A DNA stretch of 64,000 nucleotides, taken from the NCBI RefSeq assembly GCF_003815715.1, contig NZ_CP033922.1, positions 2,572,001-2,636,000 on the forward strand, in the 5' to 3' direction. Below, piece after piece: positions 7,941 to 17,669 of this stretch. Within the stretch, counting starts at the first letter, position 1. Each line of letters opens with the position of its first letter. The translations under genes and the position numbers were made by a program. This stretch comes from Chryseobacterium sp. G0162. GTDB lineage: Bacteria > Bacteroidota > Bacteroidia > Flavobacteriales > Weeksellaceae. The notes under the pieces are model-generated. The model worked only from the letters and a program-made list of their open reading frames with translations, searched no databases and was not told the DNA's origin.

Positions 7941-9179
7941 TTATGCGATATCGTTTATTTCTGCTATGCTTTGTTTTTTGCCCATTCCTTCTTCATCGTA
8001 AATCTGAATTCTGGAGCTTATATTTAAGATAATTCCTAGCTGTAAATAGGTTACCAGCATCGAGGTTCCTCCATAACTGATCAGTGGTAATGGCTGTCCT
8101 GTTACCGGGATCAGATTCACAGCAACGGCAATATTGACCGATAACTGTATAAAAATCATTACCCCGAGACTGAGCACCAGCAACGATCCGAAGAAGGCTG
8201 GCATTTTACTCGCGATCATCACAATTCGTATCATCATAATCAGATAGAGACTGATCAAAAAGGCAGCTCCGATTACTCCGTATTCTTCTACGATAACCGC
8301 GAAGATAAAGTCGGAGGCGGATTGTGGAAGCATTTGCTTTAAGGCACTTTTTCCTGGTCCCATTCCTGTAATTCCACCGTGTACAATGGCGGCTTTGGCC
8401 TGCATTACCTGATAGTTCTTTGCTTTTACACTTTCATCATCTGTGTCTGCTGATTTTGCTTTGCTTGATGTAAATGTTTCAATACGGCTCATCCATGTGT
8501 GAACACGGTTTCCGCCAATCATATTGGTATTTAATGCAATCAACAGGAAGAATACAATGGCTACAAATGAGGCTGAAATAAAACCCGCAATGTATTTCCA
8601 GTGAAGCTGTCCGACAATCAAAACAATTACTGAAACCATCAGAATCATTAATGCGGTAGAACCGTTATCTTTTGCTACCAGTACAAAAACAAGAAGAATA
8701 GGTCCGAAAATATACATGATATTCTCTATTGGAAGCCTTTCTCTTGTGATCTTCTTGGTTAAGTATCTGCATAAATAGATAATCAACATCAGGAAGGCGA
8801 ATGATGATGGCTGAAAGGAAATGGGGGTACCCGGAATTTTCAACCATCTGGAAGCACTGGCTCCATCAATGGTTTGGCCGGTAAACATGGTAACAATCAA
8901 TAAAACGATCATCAGCCCCAGTAGAATACTGCTGAGCTTTCCGATGTATTCGTATTTTATAGTTCCTACAAGCCTCATAATGGCTAATCCAAGGAGTACA
9001 AAGAACATATGTTTGATAACGTGGCCTGTGGTGGTTCCGTTATTCACAATATATTCCAGGTTTGAACTTGCAGAGTAAACAGGGAAAATAGAGAAAATGG
9101 AGATCACAAGAATGACCATCCAAAGTACTTTATCGCCCTTTAGAAATTCAAATCTGGTTTCTGTATTCTGCTCGTCCAT
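7941..9179 (-). CDS. ftsW: SEDS-family cell division protein FtsW
   Basis: FtsW is the SEDS glycosyltransferase that polymerises lipid II at the septum together with FtsI. The protein has about ten membrane segments and the SEDS signatures, including GQPLPLISYGGTSMLVTYLQ near the C-terminus. I placed the start at MDEQNTETRFEF (9179), 22 nt after the murD stop. A start at 9212 would overlap the end of murD by 11 nt and add 11 residues that resemble nothing. RodA is a paralogue, but the dcw position argues for FtsW. Confidence 0.95.
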   Translation of the reverse strand: MDEQNTETRFEFLKGDKVLWMVILVISIFSIFPVYSASSNLEYIVNNGTTTGHVIKHMFFVLLGLAIMRLVGTIKYEYIGKLSSILLGLMIVLLIVTMFTGQTIDGASASRWLKIPGTPISFQPSSFAFLMLIIYLCRYLTKKITRERLPIENIMYIFGPILLVFVLVAKDNGSTALMILMVSVIVLIVGQLHWKYIAGFISASFVAIVFFLLIALNTNMIGGNRVHTWMSRIETFTSSKAKSADTDDESVKAKNYQVMQAKAAIVHGGITGMGPGKSALKQMLPQSASDFIFAVIVEEYGVIGAAFLISLYLIMMIRIVMIASKMPAFFGSLLVLSLGVMIFIQLSVNIAVAVNLIPVTGQPLPLISYGGTSMLVTYLQLGIILNISSRIQIYDEEGMGKKQSIAEINDIA

Positions 9180-9201
9180 AATTAATGCTATTGGCTTCTG
9201 A

Positions 9202-10539
9202 CTAATGGCCATTGGCTTTTAATACCTGCTCTTTAAACTGACGTCCTCTGTCTTCATAGCTTTTGAATAAATCAAAGCTTGCGCAGCATGGAGAAAGCAG
9301 AACGGTGTCTCCTTTTTTAGCCAGTGATTTTGATATTTTCACCGCTTCTTCCATACTTGAAGTATCATAGATAAATTCCTTTTTATCCTTGAAAAAATCT
9401 ATAATTTTCTTATTATCAACACCAAGGCAAACAATTGCCTTTACTTTTCTTTTGACTAAATCTTCAATTTCAGTATAGTCATTCCCTTTATCTAATCCAC
9501 CCACGATCCATACGGTTGGGGTTTTCATACTTTCTAAAGCATAGTAAGTGGCATTCACATTGGTTGCCTTACTGTCATTGATGTATTTTACACCGTCTGT
9601 TTCCGTTACGAATTCCAATCTGTGTTCTACGGCCTGGAATGTCATTAATGAATGTCTTATGCTTTCATTGTTGATCTTCAGTATTTTACCTGCAATTGAT
9701 GCGGCTAAGCTATTGGCAACATTATGGTTTCCTAAAAGAGATAACTCTTCAACTTTCATTGAGAATTCATGTTTCATTTTTACCACAATCTGATCATCAT
9801 TTACAAAACCTCCTTCAGGAAGTTGTTCCTTTGTGGAGAAAGGAATCATCTTCGCTTTTATTTCTAGCTTTTCAAGCAGGTTTTTGCTCATTTCATCATC
9901 TTTATTGTAGATGAAGAAGTTGTCATTTTCCTGATTTTCAGTGATTCTGAATTTTGCCAATGCATATTCTTCATAATTGTAATTGTACTGATCCAGGTGA
10001 TCCTGAGATAAGTTCAACAATAAAGAGATGTAGGGTCTGAAGTTCTGAATGTCATCCAACTGGAAAGAGCTTACTTCCAGTACATAATATTCATGGTTTT
10101 CATCTGCAACCTGTTTTGCAAAGCTATAGCCTATGTTTCCTCCTAAACCTACGTTTAATCCGTCATTTTTCAGGATATAGTAGATCAGAGAAGTGGTGGT
10201 GGTTTTTCCGTTGCTTCCTGTGATAGCAATGATCTTAGCATCTGTAAATTCAGAAGCAAATTCAATTTCTGAAGAAAGTCTTATTCCTTTTTCATGAATT
10301 TTATGGATGATCTCTGCTTTTTTCGGAATTCCCGGGCTTTTTACGATCCAATCTGCATTTAGAATCCTTTCTTCGTTGTGGTCTCCTTCTTCAAATTCAA
10401 TTTCATTTTCGGTAAGAAACTGCTTATAGTTATCTTTAATGGCTCCTTTGTCTGAAAGAAATACTTCCAGACCTTTCTTTTTAGCCAAATAAGCAGCTCC
10501 ACATCCGCTTTCTCCTCCTCCTAAAACAACTATTTTCAT
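9202..10539 (-). CDS. murD: UDP-N-acetylmuramoylalanine--D-glutamate ligase MurD
   Basis: MurD adds D-glutamate to UDP-MurNAc-L-Ala using ATP. The N-terminal Rossmann-like loop is VVLGGGESGCGAAYLA, and the ATP loop GSNGKTTTT is at 108-116. The conserved NLSQDHLDQY and YINDSKATN motifs follow. The length is 445 residues, as expected. It lies directly upstream of ftsW with a short gap or slight overlap, so the two are probably translated from one transcript. Confidence 0.97.
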   Translation of the reverse strand: MKIVVLGGGESGCGAAYLAKKKGLEVFLSDKGAIKDNYKQFLTENEIEFEEGDHNEERILNADWIVKSPGIPKKAEIIHKIHEKGIRLSSEIEFASEFTDAKIIAITGSNGKTTTTSLIYYILKNDGLNVGLGGNIGYSFAKQVADENHEYYVLEVSSFQLDDIQNFRPYISLLLNLSQDHLDQYNYNYEEYALAKFRITENQENDNFFIYNKDDEMSKNLLEKLEIKAKMIPFSTKEQLPEGGFVNDDQIVVKMKHEFSMKVEELSLLGNHNVANSLAASIAGKILKINNESIRHSLMTFQAVEHRLEFVTETDGVKYINDSKATNVNATYYALESMKTPTVWIVGGLDKGNDYTEIEDLVKRKVKAIVCLGVDNKKIIDFFKDKKEFIYDTSSMEEAVKISKSLAKKGDTVLLSPCCASFDLFKSYEDRGRQFKEQVLKANGH

Positions 10540-10560
10540 ATTATTTTGATTTAATGATTA

Positions 10561-10602
10561 AAAGATTTAATGATTAAAAAATTTTTCAATGTTTAAATCT
10601 TT
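10561..10602. repeat. AT-rich inverted repeat between mraY and murD
   Basis: AAAGATTTAA (10561-10570) is inverted as TTAAATCTTT (10593-10602), and GATTTAATGATTAAAA is repeated directly just before. Similar AAAGATTTAA/TTAAATCTTT pieces occur on both sides of the four-helix-bundle gene (11899 and 12273). Confidence 0.45.
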
Positions 10603-10619
10603 CAATTTTTAAATTGATC

Positions 10620-11861
10620 TTATCTCATTTTTAAGGTGATCAGACAAACAATTGCCAATATTACTCCAATGATAATCATTCTGTTGACGATTTTACTCTC
10701 GTGAAATCCGTCTTTCTGATAGTGGTGGTGCAATGGTGACATTTTGAATAGTCTATTGTTTTGGGCATATTCCAACCCATATTTTTTCTTTCTGTATTTG
10801 AAAACGATTACCTGAAGCATCACAGACAGGTTTTCGATCAAAAATATTCCGCATAAAACGGGAATCAATAATTCTTTTCTTAAGATAATGGCTAAAACAG
10901 CAATCACACCTCCCAACATTAAACTTCCCGTATCTCCCATGAAAACCTGGGCAGGATAGGTGTTATACCAGAAAAAGCCAATTACGGCTCCTACCATTGC
11001 GACGGCGAAAATGGTGGTTTCTCCCATATTCGGAAGGAACATGATATTCAGATAGTCTGCAAAGATGATGTTCCCTGAAAGGTAGGCGAAGAGGGCAAGG
11101 GTAAGCAGTATAATAGCACTGGTCCCTGCGGCGAGGCCATCTATTCCGTCTGTGATATTAGCTCCATTGGAAACAGCTGTTACAATGAAGATAACAATAG
11201 GAATAAAGACAATCCATGCCCATTCGTGGGCATCTTTTTCATTCATCCAAAACAGGATTCCGCTATAATCAAACTCATTGTTCTTTGCAAAAGGTACTGT
11301 AGAAACTGTGATTTTCTCTGTAGGCATGAAATTTTGCTCTACGTTGTTTCGGTTCACCACTTTTGCATCCGCATATTTTCTTTTAACGGTGATGTCCGGG
11401 TGAAAATACATGGTAACTCCGACAATTAACCCTAGGCCAACCTGTCCGACAATTTTGAATTTACCACTAAGTCCGTCTTTATTTTTCTTTATTTTCTTTA
11501 GATAATCATCCAGGAATCCGATGGCTCCCATCCAAAACATTGAAACCAACAGCAAGACAATATATACGTTGGTAATTCTTGTAAACAATAATACGGGAAT
11601 AATGGTTGCCAAAATGATGATAAGTCCTCCCATGGTAGGAGTCCCTTCTTTTTGCTTTTGGCCATCCAATCCAAGATCACGGACTAATTCACCCATTTGT
11701 TTTGTTCTCAGGTAATTAATCACTCTTTTTCCGTAGACAAGGGCAATAATTAAAGAGAACAATACAGCCATTCCGGCACGGAAGGAGATGTATTTCAACA
11801 ATCCTAATCCCGGAACGTGAATTCCATGGTCTGTTAGATATTCGTATAGATAGTATAGCAT
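10620..11861 (-). CDS. mraY: Phospho-N-acetylmuramoyl-pentapeptide-transferase MraY
   Basis: MraY transfers phospho-MurNAc-pentapeptide to undecaprenyl phosphate, making lipid I in the membrane. It has ten or so membrane helices and the family motifs: Asp pair in [32 protein letters not shown] and the HHHYQ loop. At 413 residues it is about 50 longer than E. coli MraY, because of an insert in a loop around residues 155-210, as in other flavobacteria. It lies between murD and the four-helix-bundle gene. Confidence 0.97.
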   Translation of the reverse strand: MLYYLYEYLTDHGIHVPGLGLLKYISFRAGMAVLFSLIIALVYGKRVINYLRTKQMGELVRDLGLDGQKQKEGTPTMGGLIIILATIIPVLLFTRITNVYIVLLLVSMFWMGAIGFLDDYLKKIKKNKDGLSGKFKIVGQVGLGLIVGVTMYFHPDITVKRKYADAKVVNRNNVEQNFMPTEKITVSTVPFAKNNEFDYSGILFWMNEKDAHEWAWIVFIPIVIFIVTAVSNGANITDGIDGLAAGTSAIILLTLALFAYLSGNIIFADYLNIMFLPNMGETTIFAVAMVGAVIGFFWYNTYPAQVFMGDTGSLMLGGVIAVLAIILRKELLIPVLCGIFLIENLSVMLQVIVFKYRKKKYGLEYAQNNRLFKMSPLHHHYQKDGFHESKIVNRMIIIGVILAIVCLITLKMR

Positions 11862-11904
11862 GTTTCTGTTTTTTATTATTTAAAAATTTAATTTATTTAA
11901 AGAT

Positions 11905-12249
11905 TTAAAGATTGGGTTTCTCAATATTTTCACTTAAATACTTAATAAAGTTTGATATGTTTGAAGAAATCTCTCTCGAAAGGGTAATGATTTCTTCTGC
12001 TTTATTTTCGTTACCTAATTTTAATCTTTTACTTACAATCAGCATGCTTCTTACTTCAGCACAGCTGCCTTTTGCAATTTTTAAATATCTAATAAATTGT
12101 CTGTTATTGTTATATTCCGAGCCTTCTGCAATATTGTTGCTAATTGAAAAACTCGCTCTTTTTATCTGGTTATTAAATTCAAATTCTTTTTCAAAACTTT
12201 GACTTTGAAGAAATGAATAAACTTTTGATATATACTGGGAAATTTTCAA
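11905..12249 (-). CDS. Four-helix-bundle protein (S23 family), 5' end disturbed
   Basis: The 114-residue product matches the four-helix-bundle family first seen in 23S rRNA intervening sequences; the core reads QIKRASFSISNNIAEGS. Function is unknown, although relatives act as helper proteins in retroelements. The reading frame opens only at a TTG (12249). A normal family start, MTKNFENFPVY, is encoded by an ATG at 12262 in another frame, which ends after 23 codons. Compared with family members as I remember them, about 6-7 residues of helix 1 are missing between the two parts. This points to a small deletion with frameshift, so the gene may be decaying. It sits between murE and mraY, where murF lies in many bacteria. 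Confidence 0.75.
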   Translation of the reverse strand: MKISQYISKVYSFLQSQSFEKEFEFNNQIKRASFSISNNIAEGSEYNNNRQFIRYLKIAKGSCAEVRSMLIVSKRLKLGNENKAEEIITLSREISSNISNFIKYLSENIEKPNL

Positions 12250-12303
12250 AATTCTTTGTCATTATCAAATTATTAAATCTTTCAATGAATTCAATCTTTC
12301 AAT

Positions 12304-13764
12304 TTACTTGGACATTAATTTCCAAAGTTCATTAATTACTTCTTTGTCATCAAAATGATGTTTCACACCATTTATCTCTTGATAATTTTCGTGACCTTTT
12401 CCGGCTACGAGAATGATATCTTTAGGTTCTGCAAACTTTATGGCCATTTTTATGGCTTCTTTTCTGTCTGGAATTGAAGTGTATTTGCTGAAGTTCTGAG
12501 GCTCAACACCTGCTTCAATTTCCTTGATAATTTGTCCCGGATCTTCTGTTCTAGGGTTATCTGAAGTGATGATTGCCAATGTTGATTTCTTAGTGGCAAT
12601 ATTTCCCATTTCAGGTCTTTTGGAGTGATCTCTGTCTCCTCCGCAACCGAAAACGGTGATTAATCTTTCATTTTTGGTTCTGATATCGTTGATACTGTCC
12701 AGAATGTTTTCTAAAGCATCCGGAGTGTGTGCATAGTCTACGATAAAGAAAATCCCACCATCTGATTTTAGGGTTTCAAATCTTCCGGAAACTCTTTTTA
12801 GCTTGCTGATAGCTTGTAGGATTTCGTCCTGTTCAAAACCAAGTTCTTCTGCAATTCCAAATACAAGCAATAGATTGTATACGTTGAATTTACCCGTCAG
12901 CGTTGTCCAGAATTCTTTTCCGTTGAAGTTTAGCAACATTCCGTTGAAATCCACTTCCAATAGTTTTCCGTGATAGTCTGCCATTGTTTTCAAAGCATAA
13001 GACTTCTTTTTAGCCTTTGTATTCTGAAGCATGACATTCCCATTTTTGTCATCTACATTGGTGATGGCAATGGCTGTATCTTCTAATTCATCAAAGAATC
13101 TTTTCTTTGTTTTTAAATATTCTTCAAATGTTTTGTGATAATCTAAATGATCATGGGTAATGTTTGTAAACCCGGCTATTTTAAAGTGTAGTCCCTCGAT
13201 TCTGTTTTGAGCAATTCCGTGAGAACTTACTTCCATGAAAGCAAATTCACATCCTTTCTCAACTGCTTCAGCTAAGATTTTGTTGATGGTAATAACATCC
13301 GGAGTGGTATGAGTCGCTGGAATAATTTCTTCCCCGATTCTGATTTCAACGGTTGATAATAAAGCAGAATCATATCCTAAATTTCTGAAAATATCAAAAA
13401 GCAGGGTAGAAACAGAGGTTTTCCCGTTTGTTCCTGTAACTCCTATCAGTTTCAGTTTTCTGGATGGATTTCCGTAGAAGTTCGAAGCAAGGTGACCTAA
13501 AGCTTTAGCAGAATCTTTAACCTTGATATAGGTTACGTTTTCTGCCAGTGTTTCAGGAAATTCTTCACAAACAATCGTTGTTGCTCCTTTCTCAATAGAA
13601 GATGCAATGAATGAATGTCCATCCACAACTGTTCCTCTCATAGCGATGTAAAGAGCGTTTTCTGTAACCTTTCTGCTGTCGAACACCAGTTCGGATACTT
13701 CACGGTTGTTATCACCGTGGATTTCTATTACTGGGATTCTGTTTACTAATTCTGTTATTATCAT
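12304..13764 (-). CDS. murE: UDP-MurNAc-tripeptide synthetase MurE
   Basis: MurE adds the third residue of the peptide stem. The ATP loop GTNGKTS is at residues 111-117. The motif DNPR at 402-405 (SDNPRTEDP) is the signature of enzymes that use meso-diaminopimelate, so the cell wall is probably of the DAP type. The length of 486 residues and the HDHLDYH motif are normal. It follows ftsI, with a GGAC-type repeat just upstream of its start. Confidence 0.97.
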   Translation of the reverse strand: MIITELVNRIPVIEIHGDNNREVSELVFDSRKVTENALYIAMRGTVVDGHSFIASSIEKGATTIVCEEFPETLAENVTYIKVKDSAKALGHLASNFYGNPSRKLKLIGVTGTNGKTSVSTLLFDIFRNLGYDSALLSTVEIRIGEEIIPATHTTPDVITINKILAEAVEKGCEFAFMEVSSHGIAQNRIEGLHFKIAGFTNITHDHLDYHKTFEEYLKTKKRFFDELEDTAIAITNVDDKNGNVMLQNTKAKKKSYALKTMADYHGKLLEVDFNGMLLNFNGKEFWTTLTGKFNVYNLLLVFGIAEELGFEQDEILQAISKLKRVSGRFETLKSDGGIFFIVDYAHTPDALENILDSINDIRTKNERLITVFGCGGDRDHSKRPEMGNIATKKSTLAIITSDNPRTEDPGQIIKEIEAGVEPQNFSKYTSIPDRKEAIKMAIKFAEPKDIILVAGKGHENYQEINGVKHHFDDKEVINELWKLMSK

Positions 13765-13773
13765 TTTATATCA

Positions 13774-13816
13774 ATAGGACTTTATCCTATTTGGGCTTAA
13801 GTCGTCCAGTTGGGAC
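13774..13816. repeat. GGAC-type repeat, copy upstream of murE
   Basis: Two stems: ATAGGA-CTTTA-TCCTAT (13774-13790) and GTCC-AGTTG-GGAC (13804-13816), followed by TCTGTTTTTT on the plus strand. It starts 10 nt upstream of the murE start. The half TCGTCC..GGGACTCT is shared with the copy before murG. Confidence 0.65.
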
Positions 13817-13824
13817 TCTGTTTT

Positions 13825-15816
13825 TTAATTCTGTAGAGATAAATATATTCTCTGGTTCTTACTAATGGTTGTGCCTTCTAATGGGAATTGTTCTTTTATT
13901 CGTCCAACTCCTTTAAAATCGACACGGTATCCTAAATTTTCCAATTGTGGGATGACGTTTTTACCGATCAATCCTACTACATTAGGCATTTGCTTATCAT
14001 TGACTGCTACTTTTACATTAGGTTCCACCATTTTACTCAGGTTTACCTTTTTGTCCACGAGCATTTCTTTTTCAATGTTTTGTGGTGTTTTCAGGAAGGT
14101 TTTTCCTGCGATTTCTTTAAACACCGGTGCTGCTACTGGTCCTCCATAAAACCCAATTGATGTATTGGGTTCGCTTACCATCACATAACATGTATATTTT
14201 GGAGCATCAGCCGGATAGAATCCTGCAAATGATGCGCGATATTTCATTGGGCCAGGAAGCCAGTATTCAAATCTTGCGGTTCCTGTTTTTCCTGCCATTT
14301 TCAGGTTGGGAGTGAAGATGCTTCGTCCTGTTCCTTTTTCTACAGCCTTAGTTAATGCGCTGGTCATCATTTTGATGGCCTTTTCGGATGCCATTTTATT
14401 TACCATAACTTCAGGCTTTGCGCTGTACATTACCTTTCCGTCTTTCATGATCTTATCGATGAACAGTGGTTTAAGCATTTTACCTCCGTTGGCAACTCCA
14501 TTATAGAAGCTTGTCAGCTGTAACAGGTTGATGTTTGAAGAGTATCCGTAAGAGATAGAGGCTAGTGTTGCCGCATTCCATCTTTTATTTTCCGGGGTTA
14601 CGATCTTCGGTTTTGTGATTCCCGGAAGTTCGATGTCCATTTTGTCGAATAATTTCCAACGTTTCAGGTGATCAAGGAAAATTTGTGGTTTTTCAGCATA
14701 AAACTTTGTGATGAGTTTTGCTGTTCCTACGTTACTGGATTTTGCTAATACATCACTGATATCATAAGTTCCTCCGCCGTGACCATCAGAAATTCTTTGC
14801 TTGGCATACGTCCAAACTCCATTTCCTACATTTACCGTTGTGTTTTCATCGATGAATCCATCATCCATTGCTGCTAGCAGCGAAATGGTTTTGAAGGTGG
14901 ATCCTGGCTCGATATTATCTTTTAACGCATAGTTGTAAGAGTCTTCGTATTCTCCTGATTCTGTTCTTCTTAAGTTAACCAAAGCACGTACTTTTCCGGT
15001 TTCCACTTCCATTACAATTACGGTTCCGTGTTTGGCTTCATAATGGACCAGTTGTTTCTCTAATGCAGAGTGTGCAATGTCTTGAATTCTAAGGTCTAAG
15101 GTTGTATAAACATCTTCTCCGTCGATAGGTTCCTGAACTTTCCAGAAGTCAATAGGTTTCCACTGGGAAGAGTTTATTCTTTGTTCTAATCTTTTTCCGT
15201 CAGTTCCTGTTAAATGTTTTGAAAAAGCTCCTTCTAATCCGGACTTAAGTTCTCCGTTATCCATACCGATAGTTCCGGCTCCGATTTCAGAAGTGGCAAG
15301 CTCTCTTTTGTAGTTTCTGTCTACAATGAAACCACCTTTGTTTTTACCTCTTTTGAAGATCGGGAAGTTTCTGATTCTATCGTACTGATCAAAATCAAGC
15401 CCTTTGACCAGGGTATAATATTGATTTTTCTTTTTCTTCTGTTCGTCAAATTTTTGTCTGAACTCTCCTCTGGATTTTCCGAACATTTTGCTCAGAGAAT
15501 CCGTTAAAGCTCCGATGTTGTTGCTGTAAATCGTATCTTTCATCGTTTTGAAGTCAAGATAGATGTCATATCGCATTACGGTTGTGGCCAAAATAGAGCC
15601 ATCGGAAGCGAATAAATTACCGCGGGCAGCTTTTAAAGTAGCTTCGCGATAGTTTTTGTTAATGTAATCATCTTTAATTTCCTGGACATTGGTATTCTGA
15701 AGGATGACAATCCTTGCCAAGAACATTACAAACACGCACAAAGCTACCACTGCAAAGAGGTAGCCCCATCGTAACGTTTTTTTACGTTTGTTGTCGTATT
15801 CATTTTGCTTTTGCAT
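13825..15816 (-). CDS. ftsI: Septal peptidoglycan transpeptidase FtsI (PBP3-like) with PASTA domain
   Basis: This class B penicillin-binding protein cross-links septal peptidoglycan. It has one membrane segment (about 17-37), a PBP dimerisation domain, and a transpeptidase domain with all three active-site motifs: STFK (nucleophile S306), SSN (360-362) and KTG (510-512). A single PASTA domain follows at about 605-663 (MPNVVGLIGKNVIPQLENLG). PASTA domains are common on Gram-positive division PBPs and also occur on Bacteroidota FtsI. Its start overlaps the end of ftsL by 17 nt, so the two are probably coupled. Confidence 0.95.
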   Translation of the reverse strand: MQKQNEYDNKRKKTLRWGYLFAVVALCVFVMFLARIVILQNTNVQEIKDDYINKNYREATLKAARGNLFASDGSILATTVMRYDIYLDFKTMKDTIYSNNIGALTDSLSKMFGKSRGEFRQKFDEQKKKKNQYYTLVKGLDFDQYDRIRNFPIFKRGKNKGGFIVDRNYKRELATSEIGAGTIGMDNGELKSGLEGAFSKHLTGTDGKRLEQRINSSQWKPIDFWKVQEPIDGEDVYTTLDLRIQDIAHSALEKQLVHYEAKHGTVIVMEVETGKVRALVNLRRTESGEYEDSYNYALKDNIEPGSTFKTISLLAAMDDGFIDENTTVNVGNGVWTYAKQRISDGHGGGTYDISDVLAKSSNVGTAKLITKFYAEKPQIFLDHLKRWKLFDKMDIELPGITKPKIVTPENKRWNAATLASISYGYSSNINLLQLTSFYNGVANGGKMLKPLFIDKIMKDGKVMYSAKPEVMVNKMASEKAIKMMTSALTKAVEKGTGRSIFTPNLKMAGKTGTARFEYWLPGPMKYRASFAGFYPADAPKYTCYVMVSEPNTSIGFYGGPVAAPVFKEIAGKTFLKTPQNIEKEMLVDKKVNLSKMVEPNVKVAVNDKQMPNVVGLIGKNVIPQLENLGYRVDFKGVGRIKEQFPLEGTTISKNQRIYLSLQN

Positions 15817-16165
15817 CTGTACTGTCCAGTTTTATTAGCAATTTATGAGGATGGTTTTCTAAGGTCATTAATGAGTCTCGTGCAACCTCTTTCCCCAGCT
15901 CTGATTCCATTTTCACCTTGATTAGCTTACTCTGGGCGTAAGCGTTTCTCGATTTATATTCTTCTGTTTCTTCCTTTAAGGCGTTTACAATTTTAATTTT
16001 TTTATTGACGAGATGGTTACTGTAAATCATAGCCATCATCAGGATAAACAACAAGAGAAAATACCTGTAATGTATTTTGATCTCATCACGATTCAGAAAG
16101 TTTCCTTTTATAATGTCTATAAAAGTGAGTCTTTTCTGGGGGCGATTTGTTGTTCTTTTTGCCAC
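15800..16165 (-). CDS. ftsL: FtsL-like division protein
   Basis: This is a small bitopic membrane protein of 121 residues. It has a basic N-terminus, one membrane segment at about 35-52 (YFLLLFILMMAMIYSN) and a periplasmic helix or coiled coil (KIKIVNALKEETEEYKSRN). FtsL forms a complex with FtsQ and FtsB that activates FtsWI. Sequence identity to E. coli FtsL is not visible; the call rests on topology and on the position between rsmH and ftsI, with a 17-nt overlap into ftsI. Confidence 0.85.
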   Translation of the reverse strand: MAKRTTNRPQKRLTFIDIIKGNFLNRDEIKIHYRYFLLLFILMMAMIYSNHLVNKKIKIVNALKEETEEYKSRNAYAQSKLIKVKMESELGKEVARDSLMTLENHPHKLLIKLDSTDAKAK

Positions 16166-16261
16166 TTTAATTCAATCAATTTGCTTTCTGCGAACTTACC
16201 TTGTTATCAATTGTCAATCTTATTTTTAAAAATTCACTTTAGATAATCTACTGGTTCACTT

Positions 16262-17155
16262 TTACACTTTAATTCCTGTTCTCATTTTAGCACTTCTTGC
16301 TCTTGAGTTTTCTTCAATCTCCTTATTGTCAGGAATGATTGCTTTACTCTTCATCAATTCGAATGCCTTTTTATAATTTCCGTAGATATCTCTTTCCGGT
16401 TCTCCTTCGAACATTCCATTTTTCAGGAATCTTTTTACCAATCGGTCTTCTAAAGAATGGTAAGATATTACGACTAATCTTCCTTCTGGTTTTAAAACAT
16501 TGAAAGCCTGTACCAGCATTTCTTTCAATACTTCAAGTTCCTGATTTACCTCTATTCTTACTGCCTGAAATAGCTGAGCATAGAATTTATTTACCTTATG
16601 AGGGGGAATGTAGCTGAAAAGCTTTTTCAAATCCTCTGTGGTATTTATACTTTTTGTTTTTCTATGATGAACAATTTCCCTTGCCAGCTTTCTTGCTTCT
16701 CTTAATTCTCCATAGTAATAAAAAATATCTGCAAGTTCTTCCTCGCCGTATTCATTGATTACTCTTTTAGCGTCAAGACTCTGCATGACGTTCATTCGCA
16801 TGTCTAAAGGAGCATTGCTTCTTGTAGAAAATCCTCTGTCTGCTTCGTCAAACTGATGAGAAGAAACTCCCAAATCAGCCAAAACACCATCAACCTGAGG
16901 AATGCCATACATTAATAAAGAGTTTTCCAGAAATCTGAAATTCTGATTAACTAATGTAAATCTGGGATCATCAATTGTATTTTTAAGCGCATCCAGATCC
17001 TGATCGAAGCTGAACAGTTTTCCTTTGTCAGAAAGTCTGCTCAAAATCTCTCTTGAGTGGCCACCACCTCCAAAGGTGCAGTCCACATAGATTCCGTCAG
17101 GATTCGTCACCAAATCATCTACACTCTGCTTCAACAAAACGGGGTTATGATACAT
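16262..17155 (-). CDS. rsmH: 16S rRNA (cytosine1402-N4)-methyltransferase RsmH
   Basis: RsmH (MraW) methylates N4 of C1402 in 16S rRNA, using S-adenosylmethionine. The SAM-binding loop YVDCTFGGGGHSREIL is at about 24-39. The conserved DGVLADLGVSSHQFD and VISYHSLEDRLVKRF motifs are intact. The protein is full length at 297 residues. It follows mraZ by 47 nt, the usual order. Confidence 0.97.
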   Translation of the reverse strand: MYHNPVLLKQSVDDLVTNPDGIYVDCTFGGGGHSREILSRLSDKGKLFSFDQDLDALKNTIDDPRFTLVNQNFRFLENSLLMYGIPQVDGVLADLGVSSHQFDEADRGFSTRSNAPLDMRMNVMQSLDAKRVINEYGEEELADIFYYYGELREARKLAREIVHHRKTKSINTTEDLKKLFSYIPPHKVNKFYAQLFQAVRIEVNQELEVLKEMLVQAFNVLKPEGRLVVISYHSLEDRLVKRFLKNGMFEGEPERDIYGNYKKAFELMKSKAIIPDNKEIEENSRARSAKMRTGIKV

Positions 17156-17202
17156 GCTTAATTGTGTTTTTTATTAAATAAAATCTTTAATAACTTCTAC
17201 AG

Positions 17203-17661
17203 TTATTCTTCGTCAAAAGAGCCCATTACATCTTCGGCAAGGCTGGCAAAATCAGTTTCATTGGTGGAGATTACCTGTTCGTAGGCTTCTTTATCCCAAA
17301 TTTCGAAAAGTTCTCCCGCGCTGGTGATTACTACTTCCTTCTGAAGATTTGAAAAAGTCATCAGGTCTTTGGAAATCTGTAATCTTCCGGCATTATCCAA
17401 TTCTACTGTTTTTACTCCTGCCGTAAACATTCGTATGAAATCAGCATTCTTTTTTATGAATCTGTTCAGTTTATTAATTTTGCCCATCAGTTTATCCCAC
17501 GCATTCATTGGATAGACTTCCAGACAAGGTTGGAACACAGATCTTTTGACTACAAATGCCTTGTCTTCGAAGTTTTCCATCTGTTTGATTAAAGATGAAG
17601 GAACTTTTAAGCGGCCTTTGTCGTCAATTTTACACTCATATGTCCCAATGAAATTTTTCAT
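17203..17661 (-). CDS. mraZ: Transcriptional regulator MraZ
   Basis: MraZ is an AbrB-fold DNA-binding protein that controls the dcw operon. The two half-domains each carry the DxxxR core: KIDDKGRLKVP and VELDNAGRLQIS. I chose the start MKNFIGTYECKID at 17661. A GTG start at 17700 would lie inside the MraZ operator and add 13 unconserved residues. The protein is 152 residues long. It is the first gene of the dcw cluster. Confidence 0.96.
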   Translation of the reverse strand: MKNFIGTYECKIDDKGRLKVPSSLIKQMENFEDKAFVVKRSVFQPCLEVYPMNAWDKLMGKINKLNRFIKKNADFIRMFTAGVKTVELDNAGRLQISKDLMTFSNLQKEVVITSAGELFEIWDKEAYEQVISTNETDFASLAEDVMGSFDEE

Positions 17662-17669
17662 TTGGGACA
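17641..17669. repeat. Inverted repeat over the mraZ start codon
   Basis: TGTCCCAATGAAA and TTCATTTGGGACA are near-perfect inverted arms spaced by three T. The repeat spans the mraZ start codon and could fold in the mRNA or serve as a further protein site next to the promoter. Confidence 0.5.

Noticed and set aside
11905..12249. 23S rRNA intervening sequence
   Set aside because: The protein family was first found in such sequences, but there is no rRNA around it; the gene lies within the dcw cluster.
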